Shown in pieces: positions 25,792-35,198 of a DNA stretch of 64,000 nt; the stretch's first letter is position 1; every line of letters begins with the position of its first letter. Under the pieces are notes generated by a model. The model searched no databases. It saw nothing but the letters and a program-made list of their open reading frames with translations, and was not told where the DNA came from. The translations under genes were made by a program, and so were the position numbers. The stretch is from Aequorivita sublithincola DSM 14238 (lineage in GTDB: Bacteria; Bacteroidota; Bacteroidia; Flavobacteriales; Flavobacteriaceae): contig NC_018013.1 in NCBI RefSeq assembly GCF_000265385.1, positions 2,817,001 through 2,881,000 of the forward strand, in the 5' to 3' direction.

Positions 25792-26169
25792 TTATTCTGC
25801 TTTTACTTCAGCCGTGGTTACTGTAGCGGTTTCATTACAATTTACAACTCTAATCTTTAGGTTTTTCTCTAAGATTTTCCCTTCAATTACATATTGATTG
25901 CAAGAATCCATCTTTATATTACTTTCAGAGAACAATACATTTCCATCCTTTAATAAAATTGCAACAACTGATGTATCCATTTGGTTTTCGCGAAGTACCC
26001 TCATAGTTTCTTCAGAAAAAACACGTTCTTTTTTACTTATATTTTTAAGCGTTCTAGATTCTGGACCGTAGGAACAAGAAGTGTTTTTTCCGCTTAAAAT
26101 AAAAAACAATAATGCTATTCCAAGTAAAAACCCACCAGAAAAATATACAAAACGGTATGCTAACTTCAT
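25792..26169 (-). CDS. Small membrane-anchored protein, function unknown
   Basis: The 125-residue protein has one N-terminal transmembrane helix (FVYFSGGFLLGIALLFFIL) followed by SGKNTSCSYGPESRTLKNI and an extracytoplasmic domain with three further Cys positions. Proteins with this start are found next to alanine dehydrogenase in related genomes, and some are filed under DUF4258; that assignment is from memory and not certain. It probably follows ald in one transcript (86-nt gap). Function unknown. Confidence 0.65.
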   Translation of the reverse strand: MKLAYRFVYFSGGFLLGIALLFFILSGKNTSCSYGPESRTLKNISKKERVFSEETMRVLRENQMDTSVVAILLKDGNVLFSESNIKMDSCNQYVIEGKILEKNLKIRVVNCNETATVTTAEVKAE

Positions 26170-26254
26170 TATTTGGGATTGGGTATTAGGGATTTGTTTA
26201 TGAAAATAATTTAGTTTCTCCCCTTTAGGGGTCGGGGTTCAGCACAACGGTTTT

Positions 26255-27454
26255 CTAAAAAATCAATAAATTAATATCGCTATAAGGCATATCAAACCAG
26301 TCTGCAACTGCTTTATTGGTTAAAATTCCGCGGTAAAAATACAAACCATTTTTTAAACCGTTGTCAAAACGTATGGCATTTTCGAGTCCGCCGCTTTCCG
26401 CAATTTCTAAAACATAGGGTGTGAAGATATTACTTATTGAAATTGAGGCAGTTTTAGGATAGCGCGCGGGAATATTAGGAACTCCATAATGAATTACATC
26501 GTGTTTTATAATTGTTGGATTGTCGTGGCTAGTCATTTCGGTAGTTTCAAAACAGCCGCCCATATCTACGCACACATCTATTATTACAGCGCCTTTTTTC
26601 ATATTTCGCACCATTTCTTCGGTTACTATAATTGGCGCTCTGTTTTGTCCGCGAACAGCGCCAATTGCCACATCGCAACGCAGCAATGCTTTCATCAAAT
26701 TTTTAGGTTGTATCGTTGAAGTATATAGAATCCGATTCACATTGGTTTGAATGGTTCGTAACTTCGTAATAGAACTATCAAAAACTTTTACGTTTGCACC
26801 CAAACCCAGGGCAGACCGAACGGCAAATTCCCCGACGGTTCCTGCGCCAATAACGACAACTTCGATAGGAGGGACGCCACTTATGTTTCCGAAAAGAAGA
26901 CCGTTTCCTTTTTTTGCATTGACCATTAATTCAGCAGCGATTAATACTGAGGCGGTTCCGGCTATTTCGCTTAAAGCTTTAACGGCGGGATAACTGTGGT
27001 CTTCGTCTTTTATAAATTCGAAAGCGAGGGCTGTAATTTTCTTTTTTGCGAGTTTATCAAAATATGATTTCTGGCGCGTTTTCAGCTGTAAAGCCGAAAT
27101 GAGAACCGTTTTTGGTTTAATCATATCCAACTCTTCTAAAGTAGGAGGTTCCACTTTTAACACCATTGGACAACCAAATACTTTTTTCGTATCCTCGGTT
27201 AACTCAGCTCCAGCTTCGGAATAATCTTTGTCTGAAAACCCAGCTTCATTGCCAGCTCCCTTTTCAATTAAAACCCTGTGGCCGTTGCTCACAATAGCAT
27301 TAACCGCATCTGGAGTAAGGCAAATTCGTTTCTCTTGAAAATAGGCTTCTTTAGGAATACCGATATGTAATTCGCCTTTTTGTCTGGCTATTTCAAGGGT
27401 TTCTTCTTGCGGAAGTAATTGTGCTAAAGTAAATGGGGATTTTGGTTTTGGCAT
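26255..27454 (-). CDS. ald: Alanine dehydrogenase
   Basis: Oxidative deamination of L-alanine to pyruvate with NAD. The 399-residue protein has IGIPKEAYFQEKRICLTP (substrate site Arg/Lys), GHRVLIEKGAG, the Rossmann motif VVIGAGTVGEFA near residue 205, and VIDVCVDMGGCFETT with His in SHDNPTI. About 30 residues longer than classical Ald, with an N-terminal extension typical for the Bacteroidota branch. Transhydrogenase alpha subunits are the nearest alternative, but the C-terminal part fits alanine dehydrogenase. Confidence 0.9.
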   Translation of the reverse strand: MPKPKSPFTLAQLLPQEETLEIARQKGELHIGIPKEAYFQEKRICLTPDAVNAIVSNGHRVLIEKGAGNEAGFSDKDYSEAGAELTEDTKKVFGCPMVLKVEPPTLEELDMIKPKTVLISALQLKTRQKSYFDKLAKKKITALAFEFIKDEDHSYPAVKALSEIAGTASVLIAAELMVNAKKGNGLLFGNISGVPPIEVVVIGAGTVGEFAVRSALGLGANVKVFDSSITKLRTIQTNVNRILYTSTIQPKNLMKALLRCDVAIGAVRGQNRAPIIVTEEMVRNMKKGAVIIDVCVDMGGCFETTEMTSHDNPTIIKHDVIHYGVPNIPARYPKTASISISNIFTPYVLEIAESGGLENAIRFDNGLKNGLYFYRGILTNKAVADWFDMPYSDINLLIF

Positions 27455-27569
27455 ATTGTAAACTTAACCGTTTCAATTTACGGAATAATTTTGATTTTCT
27501 TTCAGCAAATTTAGAATGCCAGAATTCTTATATCAATGTGAATTATTTTGTAGATGGGAATGTTTTAGA

Positions 27570-27977
27570 TTAATTGGTGAGTTGTAATATTCTGCTTCCG
27601 TCTTTATTTTTTTTAAGTATCAATTTGGTGGTACTTTCTGGCAATAGTGCTTCAATTCTTTCAGGCCATTCTATAAAAACGTAATTTCCGCTATAAAAAT
27701 AATCTTCTACACCTATGTCATAGGCTTCTTCAATGTGGTTTATTCTATAAAAATCGAAGTGAAATATAGATCCGTCAGTTCCTTCGTATTCATTTACAAT
27801 AGAAAACGATGGACTTCCAGAAATTTCTTGAATTCCTAGAAGACGAACGAGTTCTGTAATGAGCGTTGTTTTGCCTACACCCATTTCTCCGTAAAGAAGA
27901 AAAATGTTTGTAGTTGCAGCCTTTAAAACTTGTTCGGCAACTTTGGAAATTTCGTTTTGGGTATAAGTTAGTTCCAT
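27570..27977 (-). CDS. tsaE: tRNA threonylcarbamoyladenosine biosynthesis ATPase
   Basis: ATPase that works with TsaB and TsaD to make t6A at position 37 of ANN-decoding tRNAs. The 135-residue protein has Walker A GEMGVGKTTL, switch SFSIVNEYEG and the FHFDFYRI and VFIEWPERI blocks. ATG at 27977 is chosen because MELTYTQNEI is the conserved start; the ATG at 28010 adds 11 unconserved residues. It lies between porX and ald on the same strand. Confidence 0.94.
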   Translation of the reverse strand: MELTYTQNEISKVAEQVLKAATTNIFLLYGEMGVGKTTLITELVRLLGIQEISGSPSFSIVNEYEGTDGSIFHFDFYRINHIEEAYDIGVEDYFYSGNYVFIEWPERIEALLPESTTKLILKKNKDGSRILQLTN

Positions 27978-28053
27978 GATAAAAACGGACGAATATAAAT
28001 AAATTATCAATTCATCCGAAATTATCAGGCAATTCTCTTAAGCTATAAGCGAG

Positions 28054-29604
28054 TTATTTTGGAGTAAAAACCGAAAAAGGAATAATCATTTCTTCCAAAG
28101 AAACCCCGCCGTGCTGGTAGGTATTGCGGAAATAACTCACGTAATGATTATAATTGTTAGGATAAGCAAAGAAGTAATCATCTTTAGCAAAAATGAAGGA
28201 ACTGCTCATATTTATGGTTGGCAAACCAAGTGTTTTTGGGTTCTTAGCCGCCAAAACTTCCTTGTCTTCATAAGTTAAACTCTTTCCCGTTTTATAGCGA
28301 AGATTTAGACTTGTGTTTTTATCGCCAATTACTTTTGAAGGATTTTTCACATTTATAGTTCCGTGATCCGTTGTGATAATTAATTTGAAGCCCAATCTCG
28401 CAGCTTGTTGAATAATTTCTAATAAAGGCGAATTTTTAAACCAACTCTGCGTTAAAGAACGATATGATTTATCGTTTGAAGCCAATTCCTTAATAACCTC
28501 CATTTCAGTTTTGGAGTGCGAAAGCATATCAACAAAATTATAAACAACCACCGTTAGGTCTTCATCCTTGTGGCTTCTGAAGTTTTCAACAAGTTTTTTT
28601 CCCTGCTTTAAACTTGTAATTTTATGATAGCTCCAGTTTAGTTTTAAACCTAATCTTTTCAGTTGAGCCTGAAGAAACTCTTCCTCTTTCATATTTTTTC
28701 CACCATCCTCAGTATCATTTAACCAAAGATCTGGATGTAATTTTTCCATGTCGCTTGGCATAAGTCCAGAGAAAATAGCATTTCTCGCGTATTGAGTCGC
28801 CGTTGGGAGGATACTACAGAAAAGTTCTTCGGAAGTTTTTTTATAAATATTTGCCACAGTTGGCTCAAAGGCTTTCCACTGGTCAAAACGAAGATTATCA
28901 ACAACAACAAGCAGAGTAGGAGTGCCTTGCTCTATTTGAGGTTGAATTTTTTCTTTAAAAAGTGTGTGAGACATTGTGGGGGCTTCATTAGGATCTTCAA
29001 ACCAATCTGCGTAATTTTTATCTATAAACTTACAGAACTGACTGTTAGCCTCTGTTTTTTGCGATTCTAGAATTTCAAACATTCCGGAATCTTCGATGTT
29101 TTCTAGCTCCAATTCCCAATAGACCAATTTTGAATAAAGGTCTTTCCATTCCTCAAAACTATTCACCATAGAAAGATCCATTGCAATCTTTCTAAATTCT
29201 TGCTGATAATTTGAAGTGGTTTTTTCTGAAACCAATCTACTGTGATCTAGATTTTTCTTTAAACTAAGTAGAATTTGGTGCGGATTTACAGGTTTTATAA
29301 GGTAATCTGCAATTTTGGAACCTATGGCTTCTTCCATAATATATTCTTCTTCGCTTTTTGTAATCATCACGACGGGAATTGCGGCTTGTAGTTCCTTAAT
29401 TTCTGCAAGAGTTTCAAGCCCTGTAAGGCCTGGCATATTTTCATCTAGAAAAACAATGTCGAAATTTTCTTTCTTTATTTCTTCTAATGCTTCAGTCCCA
29501 CTTTGAGCGGTGGTAACTTTGTAATTTTTCTTTTCAAGAAATATAATGTGTGGTTTTAATAAATCTATTTCATCATCTACCCATAGTACTTTTATGTCGC
29601 TCAT
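28054..29604 (-). CDS. porX: PorX, response regulator with PglZ phosphatase-like domain
   Basis: T9SS two-component regulator. The 516-residue protein has an N-terminal receiver domain (Asp54 in FLDENMPGLTG, acidic pair Asp10/Asp11, Lys in YLIKPVN), a helical middle, and a C-terminal PglZ/alkaline-phosphatase-like domain with LLVVVDNLRFDQW, Thr in LPTATQYARNA, and TTDHGTINV. There is no DNA-binding output domain. In other species PorX works with PorY and has been reported to be a zinc phosphodiesterase acting on oligonucleotides. porY is not in this window. Confidence 0.93.
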   Translation of the reverse strand: MSDIKVLWVDDEIDLLKPHIIFLEKKNYKVTTAQSGTEALEEIKKENFDIVFLDENMPGLTGLETLAEIKELQAAIPVVMITKSEEEYIMEEAIGSKIADYLIKPVNPHQILLSLKKNLDHSRLVSEKTTSNYQQEFRKIAMDLSMVNSFEEWKDLYSKLVYWELELENIEDSGMFEILESQKTEANSQFCKFIDKNYADWFEDPNEAPTMSHTLFKEKIQPQIEQGTPTLLVVVDNLRFDQWKAFEPTVANIYKKTSEELFCSILPTATQYARNAIFSGLMPSDMEKLHPDLWLNDTEDGGKNMKEEEFLQAQLKRLGLKLNWSYHKITSLKQGKKLVENFRSHKDEDLTVVVYNFVDMLSHSKTEMEVIKELASNDKSYRSLTQSWFKNSPLLEIIQQAARLGFKLIITTDHGTINVKNPSKVIGDKNTSLNLRYKTGKSLTYEDKEVLAAKNPKTLGLPTINMSSSFIFAKDDYFFAYPNNYNHYVSYFRNTYQHGGVSLEEMIIPFSVFTPK

Positions 29605-29758
29605 ATATGTATATTTGTCTTTAAACTCCGAAGCTTTTGCGTTGGAGTATCGTTAATTTCAATTTGTGAATAATTCTTGGTGCTTTGAAGAATTTCCTTC
29701 AAAAATAGTCTCGAATTGCCTCAAAAGACTACCGAATCTATTAATTTAAAGTTAAAGT

Positions 29759-31003
29759 TTGAAAACCCTTCCAAAGCTTAAAATCATTAACGATCCCATC
29801 TATGGTTTTATTACCATACCCGGCAAACTGGTTTTTGAATTGATGGAGCATAAATACTTCCAAAGGCTGCGTCGCATTTCGCAAATGGGTTTTTCATATA
29901 TCGTTTATCCGGGTGCGCATCACACGCGTTTTCATCATGCTTTGGGAGCAATGTTTTTAATGCAAAAAGCGGTGCAAGTGCTTCAATCTAAAGGAGTCCA
30001 GATTTCTGATAAGGAAGAAGAAGCGCTCTATATTGCCATTCTTTTACACGATATTGGTCACGGACCATTTTCGCACGCGATGGAAAATAGCATTGTTGAA
30101 GGTGTAAGCCATGAGCAGATTTCATTGCTTTTCATGGAAGCTCTTAACCGAAAGTTTAACAAGCAATTAACGCTGGCCATAGAAATATTTAAAGCCGAAC
30201 ATCCAAGAAAGTTTTTACATCAGTTGGTTTCTGGACAATTAGATATGGATCGTCTAGATTACTTAAAACGTGACAGTTTTTATACGGGCGTGCCAGAGGG
30301 AACTGTAAATTCACAACGATTAATAGCAATGTTGAATGTGAAAAACGACGCATTGGTTGTAGAGGAAAAAGGAATTTATTCTGTTGAAAGCTTCATCGTT
30401 GCTCGTAGATTAATGTATTGGCAAGTTTATCTTCACAAAACAGGAATTGTTGCAGAACAGCTTTTAGTTCGTGTTTTGAAGCGCGCAAAACAGTTATCTG
30501 CCCAAGGAATTGAACTTCCAGCAAGTAATGGATTACAATTTTTCTTGAAAAATAACATTGGTTTGGATGAATTTTCTGAAGAAGTTCTCAATACTTTTTC
30601 CAAACTGGATGATTATGATATTATTTCAGCAATGAAAATGTGGGTGAGTAACGATGATTTTGTGCTGAAGAATCTTTCAAAAATGCTTTTAAATAGAGAT
30701 TTATTAAAAATAAAGGTGAAATCGGAACCTTTTCCACTTCAAAAGATAAAAGATAAAAGAGTAATTTTAAAGGAAGAATATAATCTTTCTGATGAAGAGG
30801 TAGCCTACTTTATTTTCACAGGAAAGATGGAGAACCAAGCGTACAGTATGGAAAAAGACACCATCAACCTTCTCAAGAAAAACGGAAAGATTGTAGATGT
30901 TGCCAAGGCAAGTGACCAGCTAAACTTGGAAGCACTTTCAAAATCTGTAGTAAAATACTATATGTGTTATCCAAAAAACAATACGAACAGTTATAGGGGC
31001 TAA
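29759..31003 (+). CDS. HD-domain phosphohydrolase (dNTPase-like)
   Basis: The 414-residue protein has the metal motif of HD hydrolases: HHTRFHHALGAMF, ILLHDIGHGPFSHAME and DMDRLDYLKRDS. It is related to SAMHD1/dGTPase-like enzymes; the substrate cannot be read from sequence. The start is TTG at 29759: an in-frame TAA lies two codons upstream (29753-29755), and the conserved KLKIINDPIYGFITIP follows at once, leaving no other start. It precedes the lipid A genes. Confidence 0.88.
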   Translation: MKTLPKLKIINDPIYGFITIPGKLVFELMEHKYFQRLRRISQMGFSYIVYPGAHHTRFHHALGAMFLMQKAVQVLQSKGVQISDKEEEALYIAILLHDIGHGPFSHAMENSIVEGVSHEQISLLFMEALNRKFNKQLTLAIEIFKAEHPRKFLHQLVSGQLDMDRLDYLKRDSFYTGVPEGTVNSQRLIAMLNVKNDALVVEEKGIYSVESFIVARRLMYWQVYLHKTGIVAEQLLVRVLKRAKQLSAQGIELPASNGLQFFLKNNIGLDEFSEEVLNTFSKLDDYDIISAMKMWVSNDDFVLKNLSKMLLNRDLLKIKVKSEPFPLQKIKDKRVILKEEYNLSDEEVAYFIFTGKMENQAYSMEKDTINLLKKNGKIVDVAKASDQLNLEALSKSVVKYYMCYPKNNTNSYRG

Positions 31004-31015
31004 GTGCTTTTTTTC

Positions 31016-31023
31016 TATTTTTG
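31016..31023 (+). promoter_or_regulatory. -7 promoter element upstream of lpxD
   Basis: TATTTTTG fits TAnnTTTG, 13 nt after the preceding stop. It implies a 95-nt leader before lpxD that is fully occupied by a small reading frame. Confidence 0.5.
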
Positions 31024-31028
31024 CAAGA

Positions 31029-31124
31029 ATGAAAAACATCCACCGCAATTTTGTTCATTTAAAAATCACTAATTTGCGATTGCTTTTTTTATTTAATACG
31101 GTTAAAGAAATTCAATTCACCTAA
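31029..31124 (+). CDS. Possible 31-residue leader ORF before lpxD
   Basis: An ATG at 31029, right at the expected transcript start, opens a frame encoding a basic peptide that starts MKNIHRNFVHLK and ends KEIQFT; its TAA overlaps the lpxD ATG by one base (TAATG). The exact fit from transcript start to lpxD start suggests a coupled leader peptide, but this could be chance. No known family. Confidence 0.3.
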   Translation: MKNIHRNFVHLKITNLRLLFLFNTVKEIQFT

Positions 31125-32149
31125 TGAAGTTTACAGCAGCGCAAATAGCAGGAATACTGAACGGTACCGTAGAAGGCGACGAAAGCGTAGAAGTTTCGCA
31201 ACTCGCAAAAATTGAAGAAGGCAATAAAGGAAGTCTAACTTTCTTGGCTAATCCTAAATACACTCATTATATTTACGCGACTCAAGCATCAATAACCATT
31301 GTAAACAATGACTTTGTAGCAACAGATAAGTTGTCCACAACCCTTATTCGTGTTGAAAATGCTTACAAAGCTTTTTCGCAACTCTTAGAATATTACAACC
31401 AAGTAAAAATGAATAAAACTGGCATTGAAAACCCAGTTTTTATCTCAGAAACCGCCAAATACGGTGAAAATCTTTACTTAGGAGCTTTTTCATATATAGG
31501 TGAAAATGTAAAAATTGGGGATAATGTTAAGATTTATCCGAATGTATATATAGGTGATAATGTTACGGTTGGAAACAATTCAATTCTTTTTACAGGTGCC
31601 AAAATCTATTCAGAAACTGTAATAGGTGAATCCTGCGTTATAAACAGTAATGTAGTTCTTGGTGCAGATGGTTTTGGATTTACGCCAAACGAAAAAGGCG
31701 AGTACCATAAAGTGCCACAAACTGGCAATGTGATTCTAGAGGATAATGTAGACGTTGGCCCAGGAACCACGATTGACCGCGCAACATTAGGCTCTACTTT
31801 AATAAAAAAAGGGGTTAAGCTCGATAATCAAATTCAAATAGCCCACAATGTTACCATCGGGGAAAATACAGTAATTGCAGCTCAAACCGGAGTAGCAGGT
31901 TCAACCAAAATAGGAAAAAACTGCATCATTGGTGGCCAAGTTGGAATTGCCGGACATATTATTATTGGCGATAACGTAAAAATACAAGCCCAAAGCGGAA
32001 TAGGCAGAAATTTGAAGGATAATGAAACTTTGCAAGGTTCGCCGGCTTTCGGTTATGGAGATTTTAATAAAAGTTATGTATATTTTAAAAACCTTCCCAA
32101 AATAATGGAAAGGTTCAACACTGTTGAAAAAAAGCTCGATCATGAATAA
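31124..32149 (+). CDS. lpxD: UDP-3-O-acylglucosamine N-acyltransferase
   Basis: Third step of lipid A synthesis: transfers a 3-hydroxyacyl chain to the 2-amino group of UDP-3-acyl-glucosamine. The 341-residue protein has the N-terminal uridine-binding domain (GSLTFLANPKYTHYIY) and a left-handed beta-helix of hexapeptide repeats with DGFGFTPNEKGEYHKVPQ and catalytic His in IQIAHNVTIG. Its end overlaps lpxC-fabZ by 8 nt. Confidence 0.95.
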   Translation: MKFTAAQIAGILNGTVEGDESVEVSQLAKIEEGNKGSLTFLANPKYTHYIYATQASITIVNNDFVATDKLSTTLIRVENAYKAFSQLLEYYNQVKMNKTGIENPVFISETAKYGENLYLGAFSYIGENVKIGDNVKIYPNVYIGDNVTVGNNSILFTGAKIYSETVIGESCVINSNVVLGADGFGFTPNEKGEYHKVPQTGNVILEDNVDVGPGTTIDRATLGSTLIKKGVKLDNQIQIAHNVTIGENTVIAAQTGVAGSTKIGKNCIIGGQVGIAGHIIIGDNVKIQAQSGIGRNLKDNETLQGSPAFGYGDFNKSYVYFKNLPKIMERFNTVEKKLDHE

Positions 32150-33548
32150 AAGTGTGGTAAAACAACGCACCATTGGGAAAGACATTTCCCTTACAGGAGT
32201 AGGATTGCATACCGGCAAGGAAGTAACTTTAACTTTCAAACCTGCGCCCGAAAACCATGGATATACTTTCGTGAGAATTGACCTTGAAGGTCATCCCGTA
32301 ATTGAAGCAGACGCCCATTATGTTGTAAACACCCAACGAGGCACAAACCTCGAAAAAAACGGTGTTAAAATTCAAACCTCAGAGCACGTTCTAGCAGCTT
32401 TAGTCGGTCTTGAAATTGACAATTGTATTATGGAACTCAACGCTTCCGAACCACCAATAATGGACGGTTCCTCAAAGTTTTTTGTGGAAGCTGTTGAAAA
32501 AGCTGGGGTAGTGGAGCAAGAGGCTCCAAGAGCAGAATATATCGTGAATGAAGTTATTTCCTTCCTTGATGAAGAAACGGGCAGCGAAATAATTATTATG
32601 CCTTCAGAGGAATACCAAGTAACTACTATGGTCGATTTTGGCACAAAAGTACTTGGCACTCAGAATGCTTCACTTAAACATATTTCAGATTTTAAAGATG
32701 AAATTGCAAACGCCAGAACTTTCAGCTTTCTTCACGAAATAGAAATGTTGTTGGAACACGGCCTAATTAAAGGTGGCGACCTAAACAATGCCATCGTTTA
32801 TGTGGACAAACCACTTTCGCCTAGCACTATGGACAAGCTCCGTACTGCTTTCGGAAAAGATACAATTTCAGTAAAACCTAACGGTATATTAGATAACCTA
32901 ACACTTCACTATCCAAACGAAGCAGCCAGACATAAGCTTTTGGACGTTATTGGCGATTTGGCTTTGGTTGGTACGCGCATTCGCGGAAAAGTGATTGCTA
33001 ATAAGCCGGGTCATTTTGTAAATACCCAGTTTGCCAAAAAACTTTCAAAAATTATTAAACTTGAAGCTAGAAATAACATTCCAAAATTTGATATAAACCA
33101 ACCACCTGTAAAGGATGTAAACCAAATTATGGCGATGCTTCCACACAGACCGCCATTTTTGTTGGTTGATAAGATTATGGAAATGACGGAAACTAGCGTT
33201 GTCGGGTTGAAAAACGTGACAATGAACGAGCCGTTTTTTGTAGGTCACTTTCCTGGAGCACCGGTAATGCCTGGAGTTTTGATTGTTGAAGCAATGGCGC
33301 AAACAGGTGGAATTTTAGCATTAAGTACCGTTCCAGATCCTGAAAACTATCTTACATTTTTTATGAAAATAAACAATGTGAAATTTAAGCAACAAGTAAA
33401 TCCAGGGGACACATTAATTTTTGTGTTAGAATTGATATCGCCAATACGCCGCGGTATAGTTCATATGCAAGGAAATGCGTATGCTAACGGAAAACTTGTA
33501 ACAGAAGCCGAACTAATGGCCCAAATGGTAAAAACAAAAAATTTATAA
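32142..33548 (+). CDS. lpxC-fabZ: Fused UDP-3-O-acyl-GlcNAc deacetylase / 3-hydroxyacyl-ACP dehydratase
   Basis: The 468-residue protein joins LpxC (residues 1-300; the committed step of lipid A synthesis) to FabZ (residues 320-468; fatty-acid elongation). LpxC zinc motifs: HVLAALVGLEIDN and KLLDVIGDLALVG in NEAARHKLLD. FabZ: LPHRPPFLLVDKI with catalytic His, and GHFPGAPVMPGVLIVEAMAQ with Glu. This fusion is characteristic of Bacteroidota. ATG at 32142 is chosen (TTG at 32124 is also in frame); it overlaps the lpxD stop. Joining both enzymes may balance use of 3-hydroxyacyl-ACP. Confidence 0.96.
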   Translation: MNKSVVKQRTIGKDISLTGVGLHTGKEVTLTFKPAPENHGYTFVRIDLEGHPVIEADAHYVVNTQRGTNLEKNGVKIQTSEHVLAALVGLEIDNCIMELNASEPPIMDGSSKFFVEAVEKAGVVEQEAPRAEYIVNEVISFLDEETGSEIIIMPSEEYQVTTMVDFGTKVLGTQNASLKHISDFKDEIANARTFSFLHEIEMLLEHGLIKGGDLNNAIVYVDKPLSPSTMDKLRTAFGKDTISVKPNGILDNLTLHYPNEAARHKLLDVIGDLALVGTRIRGKVIANKPGHFVNTQFAKKLSKIIKLEARNNIPKFDINQPPVKDVNQIMAMLPHRPPFLLVDKIMEMTETSVVGLKNVTMNEPFFVGHFPGAPVMPGVLIVEAMAQTGGILALSTVPDPENYLTFFMKINNVKFKQQVNPGDTLIFVLELISPIRRGIVHMQGNAYANGKLVTEAELMAQMVKTKNL

Positions 33549-33634
33549 CTGAAACTTGTGTTTGTGAAAAATCTGCTTTAAAGAGATACATCAAGCATAT
33601 ACATTTCAGCTATAAAATATAACAAACTATAGAA

Positions 33635-34420
33635 ATGAACCAACCACTTGCATACGTCCATCCGGGCGCAAAAATAGCCAAAAACGTTGTTATTGAGCCT
33701 TTTACGACCATTCACAACAATGTTGTTATAGGCGAAGGAACTTGGATAGGTAGCAATGTAACTATAATGGAAGGAGCGCGCATCGGTAAAAATTGCAACA
33801 TTTTTCCTGGAGCTGTGATTTCTGGAATTCCACAAGATTTAAAATTTAAAGATGAAGACACCACCGTTGAAATTGGCGATGGCACAACAATTCGTGAATA
33901 CGTTACCATAAACCGTGGGACCGTTGACCGAGGAAAAACTGTAGTGGGTAAAAACTGTTGGATTATGGCATATTGCCACATTGCGCACGATTGTATTGTG
34001 GGCGACAACTGTATTTTTTCAAACAACAGCACGCTCGCTGGCCACGTAACAGTTGGCGACCACGTAGTTTTGGCGGGTATGACAGCTGTACATCAGTTTT
34101 GTATGATTGGCAATCACGCATTTGTAACGGGTGGATCATTAGTGAGAAAAGACGTTCCGCCGTTTGTAAAAGCTGCCAGAGAGCCACTTAGTTATGTAGG
34201 TATCAATTCTATTGGACTGAGAAGAAGAGGTTTCAATCCTCAAAAAATCACTGAAATACAGAATATATACAGACTTCTTTATCAAAAAAATTACAACACT
34301 TCCCAAGCTTCAGAAATTATAGAAGCTGAAATGGAAGCTACGCCTGAACGCGACGAAATACTCCAATTCATAAAAAATTCCAAACGTGGAATTATGAAAG
34401 GCTATTTCAATTCTAATTAA
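33635..34420 (+). CDS. lpxA: UDP-N-acetylglucosamine O-acyltransferase
   Basis: First step of lipid A synthesis. The 261-residue hexapeptide-repeat protein begins MNQPLAYVHPGAKIAKNVVI and has catalytic His in YCHIAHDCIVGDN, TLAGHVTVGDHVVLAGMTAVHQF and the C-terminal helical domain (from GLRRRGFNPQKI). It follows lpxC-fabZ by 86 nt. Order lpxD-lpxC/fabZ-lpxA is conserved in the phylum. Confidence 0.96.
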   Translation: MNQPLAYVHPGAKIAKNVVIEPFTTIHNNVVIGEGTWIGSNVTIMEGARIGKNCNIFPGAVISGIPQDLKFKDEDTTVEIGDGTTIREYVTINRGTVDRGKTVVGKNCWIMAYCHIAHDCIVGDNCIFSNNSTLAGHVTVGDHVVLAGMTAVHQFCMIGNHAFVTGGSLVRKDVPPFVKAAREPLSYVGINSIGLRRRGFNPQKITEIQNIYRLLYQKNYNTSQASEIIEAEMEATPERDEILQFIKNSKRGIMKGYFNSN

Positions 34421-34559
34421 GGATAGGGTTTATGAGTTTTAAAGTTTAAAAGCTTTCTCATAATAGATAAACAGTAGCATTATTTAAAATTTCACCAATC
34501 AACAAATAACGATTAACGATTACCATACAATAATTAATAAATAACAGATAACCACAACA

Positions 34560-35126
34560 ATGGCAACATCATCAGATATTAGAAAAGGACTTTGCATACG
34601 TTACAATAATGATATTTATAAAATCATTGAATTCCTTCACGTAAAACCTGGAAAAGGACCAGCGTTTGTTCGCACAAAAATGAAAAGCGTTACCAGTGGA
34701 AAAATTTTAGACAACACTTTTTCCGCAGGGCATAAAATTGACGATGTACGCGTTGAAACCCATAAATTTCAGTACTTGTACAGCGAAGGCGATATGTATC
34801 ATTTTATGAATACGGAAGATTATTCGCAAATTCGTTTAATGAGAGAAATTTTGGACACACCAGAATTAATGAAAGAAGGCGAAGTTGTTACTGTGCTAAT
34901 TAACACAGAAGATGGTTCTCCACTTTCTGTAGATATGCCAGCACACGTAGTTTTAGAAGTAACATCAACCGAACCTGGCGTAAAAGGGAACACAGCAACA
35001 AACGCAACAAAACCAGCGATTGTTGAAACAGGAGCTGAAATAAATGTTCCACTTTTCATAAATGAAGGTGACAAAATTAGGATTGATACCGAAAAAGGTC
35101 AGTATCAGGAAAGGATGAAGGAATAA
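34560..35126 (+). CDS. efp: Elongation factor P
   Basis: Relieves ribosome stalling at polyproline. The 188-residue protein has the three beta domains with the exposed Lys32 in HVKPGKGPAFVRTKMKS, and the C-terminal signature GDKIRIDTEKGQYQERM. Whether Lys32 is modified cannot be told; no modification gene is visible here. It sits between lpxA and the second lpxD-like gene, an arrangement common in Flavobacteriaceae. Confidence 0.97.
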   Translation: MATSSDIRKGLCIRYNNDIYKIIEFLHVKPGKGPAFVRTKMKSVTSGKILDNTFSAGHKIDDVRVETHKFQYLYSEGDMYHFMNTEDYSQIRLMREILDTPELMKEGEVVTVLINTEDGSPLSVDMPAHVVLEVTSTEPGVKGNTATNATKPAIVETGAEINVPLFINEGDKIRIDTEKGQYQERMKE

Positions 35127-35195
35127 AATTCCAAATAACAAATTCCAAATCCCAAATAAAACAACAAACAATAAACTCCAAACAACAAACAATAA
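35127..35195. repeat. CCAAATAACAAATTCC-type intergenic repeat
   Basis: Short irregular copies of ATTCCAAATAACAAATTCC and AACAACAAACAATAA fill the efp to lpxD2 gap. It is the same word family as at 6600-6790. Confidence 0.6.
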
Positions 35196-35198
35196 TTC

